From Takakia lepidozioides (lineage: Eukaryota; Streptophyta; Takakiopsida; Takakiales; Takakiaceae), in contig CM060732.1 of NCBI GenBank assembly GCA_030704615.1, positions 14,324,001-14,384,000 of the forward strand: 60,000 bases of DNA. The letters are read 5' to 3'. The notes under the pieces were generated by a model. That model was not told where the DNA came from, did no database searches, and saw nothing but the letters and a program-made list of their open reading frames with translations. The position numbers were made by a program, and so were the translations under genes. Position 1 is the stretch's first letter. Every line of letters begins with the position of its first letter. Below, piece after piece: positions 11,577 to 22,839 of this stretch.

Positions 11577-12654
11577 CTACGCTGGCCAAATAGCCACAGG
11601 CAGAAACTTCACCATACCCTGGCCTAAGCATCTAGCTAACAAAGCCATCTGGGTTGGAACATAACAGGGGCCTTTTACCAACAGAGGTACCCGAGTAGCT
11701 GCAGCAAACAGTTCCTTGTAGCCTCTCAATTTGTTTCCAACTACCATAAGGTAAGCAAAGCAACCTAGGGCCTGGAAAACAGATGTGTGTCTCCCACACA
11801 AGCCATCATAAACCCAGCTGTCACATCATAACAGAAGTTTTCCACTGGCTGGGCCGAACTAGCCCATCGTAGAAAGCATTACACTTGTTCTTCAAAAATC
11901 AAGGAAGGAAAGAGGTAGGATCAAGAAAAACCATAGAGTAGTTTAGTTTTTCAACATTTTAGGATGAGTCCCTGGCAAACGATTCCTTCCCCTGCTCTGC
12001 AATCCCACTTGGCATCCAGCAGCACCTAGACATCAGAATATTAAGTGGAAGCCCTCACCTGTGCCCGTCCCAAAAACAACCACAACGCATTGTGAGTTAG
12101 TGAGGATGCACGAGGTGAGTAGCAGGCTTCCACACTTGCTATCGAGGTCAAATACACTTCAATCTAAGTGCAGAGAATGCCAAAACAAGCAAGGAAGCAA
12201 AACCAACACAAAAATAACCTTTTTTTACTATTTGGGGGAGAGTCGCCATCTCTCCACAAGCCTAACCGTGTAGGGAGGACTCCGCCAGCACCACAGCACT
12301 GCTACCTTAACCAAAGCAAGGTCTTGCCAAGCACAAGAAGAAAAGAGCTTGGTTTCAAAAGGTAGGGTTTATAAAGGGAGGGAGAGAGACTTCCTTGTGC
12401 CGCCATTCATCAAAGATCCAGAGGAGGGCTCCTAGGGAAACGTCCTATGCATGCAGGTGGTGCCTCCGCCATCACTACTGCGGTTCCCTTGTGCAGCAAA
12501 AAAACAGACAACTGAGACAGGGAATCTTCCCTCATCACTAAGCCACCGCCATCGCCTTAAAGAGCCCGCCCAGGCGTCACTCACAGGAGCCATAAACACT
12601 CAAGGATTGGCAGCTCAAGGTATCTGCAGCACGAGCACCATCGCTACTCACAAG
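11577..12654. other. Centre of the foldback element, no gene seen
   Basis: The sequence between the gap and the right arm has no recognisable protein family. A phrase at 12360-12650 (CCGCCATCACTACTGCGG, CCATCGCCTTAAAGAG) resembles antisense GGCGG-rich leader sequence, but nothing firm can be said. Confidence 0.4.
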
Positions 12655-13409
12655 CCGCCATCGCGCGCGCTCTCACAGCGCAAAAAGAAAGACATTAGGG
12701 TTGTGCAGGGTTTTCCCCTGTCTGGCCCGTCATTCATCATTCTCAAGATGAAAAACATCCGCCAGTCGGTCTGTCCGACAGACGTTGTCCGTTTCTCATT
12801 CGTGGAAGATGAAAGACATCGTGTTTTCATCTTGTCTTGCACTCAACGGATGTAGTCCGTATTTCATCTAGGTTAGATGAAAAACATGGGGGGTTTTTTA
12901 AAAAAAATGTATTTAGGTCCTGTCAGATGAAGTCCTTTTTTCATCCAGGTTGGATTGAAAAATTAGAAACTGACGGGAGTTTTGCAACTCACAAGTTTTT
13001 TAGTGAAGAAATATTTCACTAAAATAATTAAAAAATGATTTTGGATAAAAAGTATCCAAAATTCCCTGCAACCCAATTTGCAATTTTTTCCTTTTTCCTC
13101 AAGGATGGAAGTCGGGACAACAATTCCATAAGCCCAGTGTCCAGAGGGAGAGAGAGGGAGAGATCAGGAAACCAAAAATAATAAAAAAATGGGGGGGGAG
13201 TGACTGAGCCCGTGGTGCTCAACAGTTGCTGGTGGTGCTCAGTCACTTCCCCACCCCCCCCACCTTTTTCTTTTCTCTTTGTTGCTCCCTCTCGAGACCC
13301 CGAGCACTTGCTGCTCTCAACCCCGACATGTTTGGTTTTTTTTTTTTTTTGATCTGGAATGTTCCTAATGAGGCCAACTTGTGGGTTTGCATGACAAGTG
13401 CCAGCTTAT

Positions 13410-15610
13410 GGGGAAAGAGAAGAAGTCCCCTGCCCCAAAGAAAGGGGCGGACAATCCGTTTGCTCTGCCGGCACGTGTGATGCGCCAGGGCGTCTCACGG
13501 CTAACCAGCCCCGTTGACAGCCGCAGCCGGAGGGCTCGTCTGCCCCCCGAGGCTCCACATCTTGGATGCGCCAGGGGCCGGCTCAGCCAGCTCTCCTATT
13601 CGGGAGGTTGTTGCTGAGCCGGATGCTCAGTTGAGCACACCCCCGGCCACCAAGACGGGTGAAATGTACCTTGGCAAGCACATCACCCGTTCGGGGGCCC
13701 GGTATGGGCACCTTTTGGATGTCACCCCCATAGCGATCCCTTCCTCCGCAGCAAAGGCTGCACTTGCCAAGACCCAACGTCAGGTTCAAGGGCCTTTGAA
13801 AGCCTCCATTGCCAGCCCATTGTTGTCGATGAGGGAGGAGGAGACGAGGAGGGCCAATGAAGTGGCCAAGATAGCGAAGCGCCTCAAAGAAGTCAAGCCG
13901 GGTGAGGGCTTCTACCCTTATACGCATTTGGGGGGGGGGGAGAGGAGGAGGTATGGGCCGGTTCGGAGCAGCCTAGCCGATCAGCGACACCGCCCCCTGA
14001 GCCTGAGCGGTCAGCAAAGAAGGGCCTGGACTACGGGGCGCCGCCGCCGGCTATGCTCCACATCTGGAATCTACTTCCAGTGGCGCTCCGGGAGGGGATA
14101 GAGCGGGCACATCCGGAAACGGGGACTCCTCCCACATCGGGTGACACCAGGGGCGAGTCGGACAAGTTTGCAAGGTACAACTGTCGCACCTTGTTCCATG
14201 ATTTATCCTTTCCTTTGCATGCATGATTTTCTTTGTTGTTTGTTTCTTTTTTTGAATTTGGAGGGGTTATTTGTCTTCAGGGTGCAGCAACATGGCTGGC
14301 CTCATTGGTGCAGTCCAGTGGGGTTGCCAATGAGGGAGAGCACATGGTGTTCATGAAGGACCCGAACACCAAAGGTAAGAAGAAGAGGCCTCGATCTCCC
14401 GAGATCCCTTTTACCATCAATGAAGGGGCTGCCGAGGAGAGAGAGAGAAGGGAGAGGGAGAAGGAGAGAGAGGAAGTAGCGGGGAAGGGGAAGGAAAAGA
14501 AGAAGAAGAAAAAGAAGTCCCATGGAGAGGAAGGGGTGAGTGTGCATGCGGGGGAGGGCAGTGGGGTAACAAAGGAGCAGGGGAAGGAGGCTACAAAGAA
14601 GGGAGAGGGTGGGATGGCCTTGGCGATACAGGATGTGGAGTTGGCAAAGATCGTGGTGCCACCGGTGGAGGTGAATCGCCATGCTGACCCCTGTGGTGCG
14701 TTCTGGGAGGCTATGAAGAAGCCAGCCTTCGAACTCGCATTGAGGTGGTTCCCTTTGCACATCGAGTGGGCTGATCAGCACTTTGGTGCAAAGCGGGTGT
14801 ATGCCCGTGAGTTAGACCGCCGGTTTCCGGGCAATTGGAGTGACACAAGGGTGATGGAGATGGTGGGGCGAAACTTGAAGGACAGGAGGTACCGTGCCAG
14901 ACAGATCATTTGGAGGGCAATGGAAAAGGGAGCCATACCCAAACCACCTTATGGAATTACACAGGTTGGCAAATCCTAAATCATGTCACCTTCCATTTGT
15001 CGCATGTGCATTAATGAGGTGGATTCAATGTAACATATGTGTGTAATTCACTAATTGTTGGGGGGGGGGAGGGGTGCATAGGTATCGTGGGATGCACTCA
15101 TTGCGGGAGAGACTGATGCCGCAAACAAGGCCAAATTTGACCGGGCACGCGAAGCAACAACAGTCTGCCTTGACAAGCACGAATCCACACACAAGTGGGG
15201 CGCCAGCGGATCCAAGGGTTTTATCTTGCGATTTGTAAGTCGTACTTCCCTATGGATTTTGTTATGTCTTCTTTCCGGCTCCATCATCGCGAAGAACTGA
15301 CTTTAATTTGTGGCATGTGTAGCAACGCGCGTTTGAGAGGAAGCCATCTCCGGTAGAGTACAACTACGCCAAGGAGCATGATTGGCAATCCCTCATGAAG
15401 AACATGGCCAACACAGAGGGGATGAGTGCACTACAGGGCACTAGTATGGATGAGGTCGAGGGTCATGCCCAGGGATTGGATGAGAGCTCTGTGGGACTTA
15501 GTGGAACGCCGCCTCATTTACGTGCTCTGGCAAAGGGCGCGGAGTCATCAAGCACATCGGATAGCTCTAAGTCCTCCACTGAGGATGAGGATGAGGATGA
15601 GGATGACTAG
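13410..15610 (+). pseudogene. CACTA-associated protein, resembling plant Transposase_24 (Ptta/En/Spm) family
   Basis: Four exons can be drawn: 13410-about 14174, 14281-14961, 15080-15234 and 15323-15610. The last two junctions are GT..AG and in phase; the first junction does not fit cleanly. Exon 2 has a Lys/Glu-rich tract, then RRFPGNWSDTRVMEMVGRNL and KDRRYRARQI. Exons 3-4 continue with VSWDALIAG, HKWGASGSKGFILRF and RKPSPVEYNY, the layout of the DNA-binding proteins of En/Spm-type elements. The tail is Ser-rich and ends in repeated Glu-Asp. Frameshifts are needed at a C run (about 13550) and a G run (13930), either real damage or homopolymer sequencing error. A CACTA-type terminus lies downstream at 16559. 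The family call is moderate. Confidence 0.5.
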
Positions 15611-15649
15611 TCCTAGTCCATGTAGGTCCCAGGGTCAGTCTACTGAACC

Positions 15650-15880
15650 CTTGTGAGCTTTTCAGCTCATTTCTTGTAAATATATTTTCATCTTTCCATC
15701 TTCCATCTTATTCATGTGTCGCACCGTCCTCACCCTCGATTCATGCTTGCTCAATTGTGTACCTTCTAACTCAGAGAAATGGAACTATAAGTTCTCCCAT
15801 CCCCAAATACAAAACCAGGAAAAAAACAAAAAATCACCCCCAAAAATCATCCCCAACCCCCCCCCCCCCCACCAGGCTGC
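15650..15880 (+). repeat. Direct repeat of about 225 bp, copy 1 (3' of the CACTA-associated gene), ending in poly-C
   Basis: The block running from CAGCTCATTTCTTGTAAATATA through CCATCTTATTCATGTG and CCTCGATTCATGCTTGCT to AATCACCCCCAAAAATCATC and a C run is repeated in the same orientation at 25125-25407. It lies directly after the stop codon of the CACTA-associated gene, so it is probably that gene's 3' untranslated region. Confidence 0.8.
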
Positions 15881-16559
15881 CCTCGCGACTGCATCACGTC
15901 GCCAATGGCGACCTGTTTTTTAGGCGGGGGTCGCAAGAAGCGACGGTCGGGCGTCGCAAACCCCATTTGCGGGCGGCAACGTCCGACACCCCCTGCGACG
16001 TCTTTTTTAGTCTGGGGGTCGCAATTCGCAACGCCCTGGCGTCGCGGAGACCGCCACCCTGCCTGCACCACGTTTTTTTTATAATTAAATTTAAAAACAA
16101 AGCAACGCCGGAGCGTCGCAACAACCCATGCCCGGGCGTGGCGGAGACCGACTCCCGCTATTTTGTGCCACGCCCAATAGTCGCTGGCAGCGACGCATGG
16201 GCGTCGCTTGGCATACCACCCGGCTGACTCCCGGGCAGGTTAGGAAAAAAAAAAGGATGCAACGCCGCGCCGACGCCCCCACCAACGCCGTCGGCTGGAG
16301 GGCAGCGATGGTGAGACGTTGCTCAAAGAGGCTCCTGCCATCGGCGCGCACGGCCTGAGAAACTGACGTCCGGCAGTCGCGGGAGTTGGGGCGGGGGCTC
16401 GCAACCCCCATGCGACGTCATTTTGGCGACGCCCTTGCGACTGCAGGGCGACGGCCAGGCGCCGCAAATTCTGCGCCTCCCGCGTGCTCGAAAAGGGCGT
16501 TTTCCCGACGCTGCGGCGTGGCGCGGGCGTCGCAAAGGCCCCCCTTTTCCTGTAGTGAA
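15880..16559. mobile_element. CACTA-type right end with GCGTCGCA subterminal repeats
   Basis: On the minus strand the block starts at 16559 with CACTACAGGAAAAGGGG, very like the terminal inverted repeat of plant CACTA (En/Spm) elements. The adjoining 680 bp hold about a dozen CGTCGC or GCGACG words in both orientations, as expected of a CACTA subterminal array. Immediately beyond 16559 the sequence is the open reading frame of an FCP1-like gene, so the element interrupts that gene. A matching left terminus was not found, so the element may be truncated or rearranged. Confidence 0.6.
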
Positions 16560-17046
16560 ACCCTTTGGTGATGGCTTGTATGAAATACGGAAGAATCCAG
16601 TATTTGGTGGGTTTCGGAGGCCCTTTGATGGCTCATCATCGACAAGGAGTATTTGTCCCTGCGTTGCAAATGGTGTACCAGGGTACTTGGCAAGAACAGT
16701 GAGAATATCCTTAACGAGATATTTCATCCCAGGCATGATATAACCGGTAGTGTCTTTGCAATCCTCAGCTGACCAGATGAAGCAAAACTTCTTCGCAATT
16801 TTCGTGGGAACTAAGCACACGAGCATCCCAAAGAACATCTCTTTCAACACATGACCAAATCGCCACGTGAAAATGCATCAACGCAAGGTTGAGAAACTCC
16901 AAGACTCCAGGCCGGGGAACCACAAAAGGTCTGTCGGGAACATGAACTGTAACTTTCCTAAAACGAAATCTCTCCTTGAGCAATTCACCGCCGGTTGGAG
17001 GTGGCCGATAACAGAGGAATCCGTTGACACTCAATATTAACAACAT
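16560..17046 (-). pseudogene. FCP1/NIF-like phosphatase copy 1, interrupted and mutated
   Basis: Minus-strand sequence reads LLILSVNGFLCYRPPP, VVPRPGVLEFLNLAL, HVAIWSCVERDVL, KFCFIWSAEDC, LLVDDEPSKGL and NPPNTGFF. This is the order of a plant FCP1-homology (NLI-interacting-factor-like) phosphatase domain. In this plant subfamily the nucleophile motif usually reads LDxNG; here its Asp is Ser, so catalysis is doubtful. The reading frame changes once near 16850, and the 3' end is cut by the CACTA terminus at 16559. Basic Pro/Ser-rich ORFs at 17374-17768 on the same strand may be its N-terminal part. It is the first of three degenerate copies in a row. Confidence 0.75.
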
Positions 17047-17049
17047 CCA

Positions 17050-17930
17050 TTTCCTCTTCCCCGATGTGACAAATGAAGGTTGATGGGCGAAGCCATCCTG
17101 CGCAATTTAAGGAAATTCATTTCAGTGTTCCCGCCGTCAGAAACAACACAATGTAGTGTTTATTAGTTTCAAAGTGACCTCTACGTTTGTCGAGACATAA
17201 GTGTCCCGACAATGGACTACTATAAAGGATCAAGAGTAGACGATATATGAACAGTTCGAGATCATGAAAAGATGAACGTCGGCTGTGAAGTGGAGGTTCG
17301 TGGACGCACCTTATCGGGAGGCGTATTCAAGAAGTTATGCCGCTCCATACTCGCTTGTTTAAAAATTACGGAGTTAGTTTGGGACGGCAAAACAAACTGC
17401 AAACGAAAGTGGAGAAATGGTTTTGAAATTTACCATTGAAGGTCTCGGAGAGGAACAGTGGATTCCCGCGGGCTTGGATTGACGAGGCGCCACAACATCC
17501 GAGGGAGTCCTCATGTGTTTGGAGTCCGCTTTTTTTTTCTTGTCAACCTTTTGTCCGTTGGAAAGATTTCTTGCAGAGGAAGGAAATGGCTCGGGGGCTT
17601 TTTTTGCCTCTTTGGTGCAGAACATTGTGCCACCAGTTCAGGGTCAGGCTGTGTCGATGTTGGAGATGTTTTGCCATTTAACGACGGGGGGAGTGGAGGG
17701 GCAACAACAGGCAGGCACAGAAAATTGTCCCTTGAGCACTCGACATCCTGGATGGAATGAAAACGCAACGAAAGAATAATTTACCTCGGAATTGCATTCC
17801 AATGCAGACGTCGTTTGACAGGAAGGTCATAATCTGCGACAGATGAATATTAGACCCCAAACTAAGTGAAAATCAGACACCATGAAGATATTCAATAGCT
17901 GGAGTCAGAGGGGATTGATAAAAAATAATG
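17050..17930 (-). other. Spacer between FCP1-like copies; possible N-terminal exon at 17374-17768
   Basis: There is no recognised domain. A minus-strand low-complexity segment rich in Lys, Pro and Ser (17374-17768) could be the N-terminal tail of copy 1. The rest is AT-rich. Confidence 0.35.
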
Positions 17931-18690
17931 TTATTTTGAAGCATCATATTTGAGACTCTTAAAACCGTTGTCCTCAATAAAATCCCAGAGTGGCCTAAAC
18001 TTGGGATCGTTTGAAACATTGGGAAAATGACTCAACCCTATTTTTTTTTTCCTAAGATAGCTTGAAACAATGGGATGTTTCCTCATTCCAAGCAAATAGG
18101 TCTGAAGAACCTTGAGAAGATAGCAACCATCAGTCTCCACGGTCTGGAACGGTTTGAGAACAAGACATGAGTCGGGCGGGTTCAATACACACTTCATGGC
18201 GGTGTCGTCAATAAGCAGAGTGTTACTCTTGGTGTACTGTCCACCAAATCTCTCCTAGACCTTCACCAGTGGCTTCAAAAACAAATGAGGAGGGTCCAAT
18301 CCTGATTTGAATTGAGGGTGAACCGAAGTAGGACATGAAATACATCCTCTTGAGACATAACGAAGGCCGGTTGAGGGAGACCACGAAGCAAAAAATCCAG
18401 GATGGGCTACAAGTTCTTGTACATCATAGAGCTCTAAATCCCTAACCGGAAGTGTTTGTGCAACTCTGTCCACACTTCGCGATATTTCTCCCGTCTAAAG
18501 ACAAGTCGGAATCCGACAAGAGCTGGAATTCGGTAGTCTGATTCTGAAAACCGGGGGACATTGTAGCTCTTCTGGTGCTTCAAGATTTTGCACAAGACTC
18601 CATTCACGTCAAAAATAATCAAATGCAACCTTGCGCAGGAAGAGAAACAGGTGCTCCAATCTGCCAAAGAGTCATTCATACTTAGGATGA
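17931..18690 (-). pseudogene. FCP1/NIF-like phosphatase copy 2, degenerate
   Basis: On the minus strand LIIFDVNGVLC (nucleophile region near 18620) is followed by ARRE-less linker sequence, and then YTKSNTLLIDDTAMKCVLNP near 18230-18190 and a C-terminal segment ending WDFIEDNG. This is the same domain order as copy 1, with the nucleophile Asp kept. Stops and frame changes between 18255 and 18440 split it, so it is read as a pseudogene. Its C-terminal part aligns with copy 3 (SNTLLID shared). Confidence 0.7.
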
Positions 18691-18781
18691 TAAAAATGGA
18701 ACAGTACAATGCATTGGAAAAACCGACACCAGGCAAGTGAACAAGAACGTCCACTGGACAGCCAAGGTTCACCAAACTCTA

Positions 18782-19500
18782 TTAAAATATCTTATATCCC
18801 AATGCAGTGGCACGCAACTCGTGATTGCTAAGGAACTTCTGCCACCTATAATCAAAGTCTCTAAGAAATTTGACCGCTGGGTCGTCCTCGAAGAAATCCT
18901 TCGTAACGCCAAATGGATGTAGCTCGTTGAATGGCAAGACATCCATCCCGGATAACCGGAACATGTTAAGGTAAGGCTTGAGCTCTTCCAGTAGAAACTT
19001 ATCTCTGTCAGGGTCCACGAGTGCCTTATATTTTGGAAGGAAGATGGTATGTCCTAACGGGTTCAAGTAGGACTTGTACATATTGTCTACAGTGTCGATG
19101 AGGAGAGTATTGGATTTGTAAGCTGTCAGGTCTTCCTCAGCGAAAATGTCGTAAAGACGTTTAAAATAGATGGGATTTTTGGGAGCTTTAGGCCATTTTT
19201 TGTTGAATATTGATCTATGCATGACGGAATTGTCACCGTTGTAAGTTCTGACCTGGGAATAGTACTTCCCGAATACGGCCTTGGCGATAGTCTCGATGTT
19301 CATCTCAGGTCCCGTGTTCCAAAAACAAACGGCAAACTTTTTTGACGGCCCATTTAATGAATTCGTCAAGACCGTTTCACATAGCTAACTTGAATTTCCC
19401 TACGGAGATACAAGGCTGGGTGGCAGGAGGGGATTTCTTTCCATCCTTTAGGTCAACCTCACAAAGGTAACCGATGTCCAGAACCAGGACGTATTATCCT
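18782..19500 (-). pseudogene. FCP1/NIF-like phosphatase copy 3, degenerate
   Basis: The minus strand starts near 19490 with VLVLDIGYLCEVDLKDG, a damaged nucleophile motif, and continues in another frame with KKFAVCFWNTGPEMNIETIAK. It ends with AYKSNTLLIDTVDNMYKSYLNP and an acidic tail. A frameshift lies near 19355 and a stop near 19385. The C-terminal 195 residues are an uninterrupted frame, so decay may be recent or the frame selected. It sits immediately upstream of copy 2 on the same strand, which suggests tandem duplication. Confidence 0.65.
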
Positions 19501-19630
19501 GGCTGACATCCGTTCGGTCCCGAAGGAAGGGAATGCAAATCGTTTGGATTGACAGAAATGGAATAGTCGACTGGAGGGTAATGCATGTTGTCATGTGGAA
19601 TAACAGAAGAGTTCATTATTAATTTCAACT

Positions 19631-20251
19631 TCAGTAATCCCAATATAGAGAACGGAAAAATGGAGTTGAAAGGATTATCGTTTTTGGGGGCGGCTGCTGG
19701 GATCCTTGAGCAGGCTGCTCCTCCTCTTTCCCATCTCTCCGGGAAACGCTATCCTCCAACTCTATGGCACCAGATGGCAACCTCGACTGTCTAGTGGAGG
19801 TTACTTGCAGGACCGGCTCAGATAGTGCGACAGTGATTGTCCGATCCACTCTACTCTTCACCGTCTCAGTCTTGTTGCAGTCGGTCCGTGTGTGTTTGAT
19901 CTCCTCAGACGTCATCTCACGAATCTACAGGAAATTAAGGAATCCTACGGATGAGAAGTATGGTGATCAAAATGATCCGACAAAATTATCGAATTACAAT
20001 ACCAAAGATGAGACTCAAAGACCAATAATAAGACTAATAAGAATAAAGCCAATGTAGTACCCGAATCGGGATCTGTTGCGCTTGTGTTGCTCCGTCTCTT
20101 CTCCTTCCCCGCGAGTAGAAGGATTCTCCGACTCATTCCGTGCAGATGGCAACGTCGACTGGACAGTGGAGGTTATTTGCGGAACCGGCTCAGGTGACCT
20201 GGCCCTCACTGTCAGATCCATGTAACCCGGGTGAAACCCGCTTTGCCACAA
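19631..20251 (-). repeat. Two diverged copies of one coding segment (possible 5' exons of the FCP1-like cluster)
   Basis: Minus-strand translations of 19631-19915 and 20015-20251 align: SEPVLQVTSTRQSRLPSGAIE against PEPVPQITSTVQSTLPSARNE, followed by acidic tails. At DNA level this is a direct repeat at about 19770-19850 and 20144-20222. The upstream copy ends in a hydrophobic stretch, YYIGFILISLIIGL, that could span a membrane. Conservation at protein level suggests these were exons; assignment to the FCP1-like cluster rests only on position and strand. Confidence 0.45.
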
Positions 20252-21740
20252 ACTTTTTGATGGTGGATCGACTGGTGACTGTGAGGGCGGGTCTGGAGCA
20301 GGTGATCATCGACCCTCAATGGGATGCGTATGTGGGCACCTTACGCGACTCTCATAAGTCCAAGTCTTTGAGCAAAAGTCGGAGGGTCCGCGCAATCATT
20401 CGCTCCGACGATTTTTGGGCGAAATGTGCAAATTTTGTGTACATGGTGGAGCCGATGTTGATTGCTTTGCGGGAGTTTGATGAAAAACAACCAATAATGG
20501 GTAAAGCATGGTTGATACTGGAAAACCTTCAGAAGCATGTGCAATCCTTGAGGCGTCCTCCATTCTCTATGGACGATGATTTGACGGCAAGGACCGATGA
20601 TGCATTTTACGACTGCAAACGGATGGTTCGCACGGACTTGCATTAGGCGGGGGCCTTGCTGAATCCATTCTTGTTGGACAATACGGATTTGAGAGACGAT
20701 GTGGATGCCAAAGTCGGGCTTGTACGGGTCATCATGCAACTCGCGCCCTTGAACATGACAGAGCGAGCTTTGTTCGAGTACCAGTGCTTCTCGGATCTCC
20801 AGAATCCTTTCCATGACATGCCGGATCCAAAAGCAATGAACATGTTGCCACATGAATGGTGGGATTTGATTGGAGCTGGAGCAAGAACGTTAGCTCCCAT
20901 TGCAAAGCGTATTCTTGCTCAAGTGTGCTCTGCCTCGTCCTGTGAGCGGAACTGGAGCAGTTACTCGTTTGTTCACAACAAGATTCGCAACAGGTTGAAT
21001 CCTGCCAAGGCTGACAAATTGGTTTATGTCTACATGAATTGTAGGCTACTGCGAGAGAGGACAGCAAGTGACGCATCTGCATGGTACAAGAAAAATCTGT
21101 TGTCGGAAGAATTTGCCTCAGAGGTCCAATCTAGCAGCAATGATGACACCGACGCCGCGAGAGACTCTGACGGGTTGACTCAATCGGGCATGGGAATGAA
21201 GTGCAAACGCCTGAACTGGACCTGGCAAGGGTTGAGGAAGAAAGACTTGTGGCGGAGAGGGCAAGAAAAGGGAAGGACCCCTTAGTGGAAACTGGGGAAT
21301 GTTCAACCGTGCAAATTACATCGGCCCAGGAACAGGAATTAGAGCAGCTTATGGGGGAACGTGACCAAGCTAGGGCTGTTGCATATCAGTACTCAAATGC
21401 CATGCAAATCCGATCGTGGCCATGGTTGAAGGGGAATTGGCGGAATTGGGTGACATGGGCGGGCCATCTAGCATCGCGGGAAACATGGATAGAAGAAGCA
21501 CTGTCCTCCCTCCAACGTGCAGCGCGTTTGTCAAATCGAAGCGTAGATAGCATCTCCACTAATTTGCAAAGGCACCACACTGTGCGTGATGTATTCACGT
21601 TGAAGTACATTGGATTCACCACATGGGCTGATGTGGATGCCATGTTTGAGCACTGTGTGCATACCATTTCCAATACCAATAAGAACATAAACTGGGATTT
21701 GGAAGTAGAGGAGGAGTGGATCATCTGGCATTCATGAGGA
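20222..21740 (+). pseudogene. hAT-superfamily transposase, C-terminal half, with coiled-coil extension
   Basis: Downstream of CNPGETRFATNF the frame reads as a plant hAT transposase: LVTVRAGLEQVI, FWAKCANFVYMVEPML, and the hAT dimerisation motif CSASSCERNWSSYSFVHNKI followed by RLNPAKADKLVYVYMN (about 20925-21040). A single in-frame TAG at 20644-20646 breaks it. The 5' part is missing and joins the repeated exon segment at about 20222. Past the dimerisation region a frame change near 21190 opens a Glu/Arg-rich stretch (LARVEEERLVAERARKGK, then EQELEQLMGERDQAR), probably a coiled coil, leading towards a RING ORF on the same strand. The RNase H-like first catalytic Asp region is not present. 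Confidence 0.8.
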
Positions 21741-22515
21741 ATCGCGGACGTGGATACCACGGAGCAATCTACCGTCATGGGTAACAGATGGTACGGTGTG
21801 CACAATGTGCCTAAACCCTTACGGACCGGAGGGAGGCTATATGCTTGGTTCATGTGGCCATTTGTTCCACCCCACATGTCTCATATCGGCAGCCATGCGA
21901 GCCAGTCAATGCCCTGACTGCCGTGGACCAATCCATCGACGTTTCTACAAGGTGTTTGGGTTGCAAGACAATATACCCACGGGATACGAGTACAACCGGT
22001 ACAACATGCCATTGGATGTGGAGCCTTACAATTTTTTAAATTGTCAGCACTGGGGGGAGACAATGACATGGGATGCTCCAAGAGAGATGCACGCCTTGGA
22101 TGCCTTGACTAAATCTAAGGTTAAAGATCCAGCGACCTTTTGGGTGACATCCAACTGGGAAATAACCGTGCGTGCTAGAGGCATACGGGACCCAGTCCAA
22201 AGGGAGTTTTTTTGCCGGAACTTGGGAGGGCATTGGAGCTGTACCAGACAAAGATTCTTCCGACTGCCTGAGGATCCATGGGTGCCAGCGGAAAACGACC
22301 CATACAATCGCGAACCGATTGGGAGAGACCTATTTTTGAGGGAGTTGGAGGACGTTAGCATCCTTTGGGATGATATGAATGAGAGGTACTGGGTGCCTCA
22401 TTGGGATGAATGGCCATTTCTTCCATAGTTGCGCAGAGTCCCTCAGCAGGAGGAGGTGTTGGACAATTTCAAGGCTGCCATCAGGAGTGTTGTTCGGTAT
22501 TCGCAGAAGACATGA
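21741..22515 (+). pseudogene. RING-finger protein, probably the C-terminal part of the hAT gene or its partner
   Basis: The frame contains CTMCLNPYG, GSCGHLFHPTCL and SQCPDCRGPIH, a C3H2C3- or C3HC4-like RING of the kind found in E3 ubiquitin ligases. About 170 residues of Trp- and Pro-rich sequence follow (HWDEWPFLP) up to TAG at 22426. The frame then goes on for about 30 sensible residues to a TGA, so the stop is probably secondary. Upstream, the frame is open from about 21715 (ESRTWIPRSNLPSWVTDG), without a good start Met. I infer it was once joined to the coiled coil of the preceding hAT gene by a frame now shifted near 21715. A nearby acidic ending at 22790-22840 (DDDNEVINLDEDD-like) may be the true C terminus. 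Confidence 0.6.
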
Positions 22516-22839
22516 CGTGACCAAGTTGCCCCTATTCCAGGGGTGTTCTTGCCACTTCGAAACATACCGGATTTAATTGAAAAATTGCATGACGCCGTAG
22601 CAAGAGCGACAAACCCGGCTCTGGCAAATGTGGAAGAGAGTTAGCACTCACCTGGAACGCTACGCATGATGGCAAGGGTGGACCAGACAACACTGGGTCC
22701 CTCCTTGACCACTCTAGCCCAGGCTCGAGCTCTCCGTACTGGTGGAGGCCCGTCCTCTACACCTCACCCGGAGCATCTTCATCAACACCTGGAGATGACG
22801 ACAACGAAGTAATTAATCTAGATGAAGATGACTAGAAAG

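Larger units (their letters stand above)
10250..13260. mobile_element. Foldback-type element with arms of about 600 bp
   Basis: The left arm (about 10250-10885) is repeated in reverse complement at about 12655-13260. Matching landmarks include the trinucleotide-rich TGCTCAGTCAC segment, CACTGGGCTTATGGAATTG, CTCCCGTCAGTTTCTA, AGGACCTAAATACA and CCCTGCGCAACCCTAATG. The arms carry degenerate repeats of a GATGAAA..CGGAC..CATC palindrome. The centre (10885-12655) has no recognisable gene and contains a 500-N gap. Long inverted arms with no transposase suggest a non-autonomous foldback or MULE-type element. Confidence 0.75.

Noticed and set aside
10948-11664. Long open frames crossing the N gap on both strands
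   Set aside because: They consist mainly of unknown residues from the 500 N and have no support.
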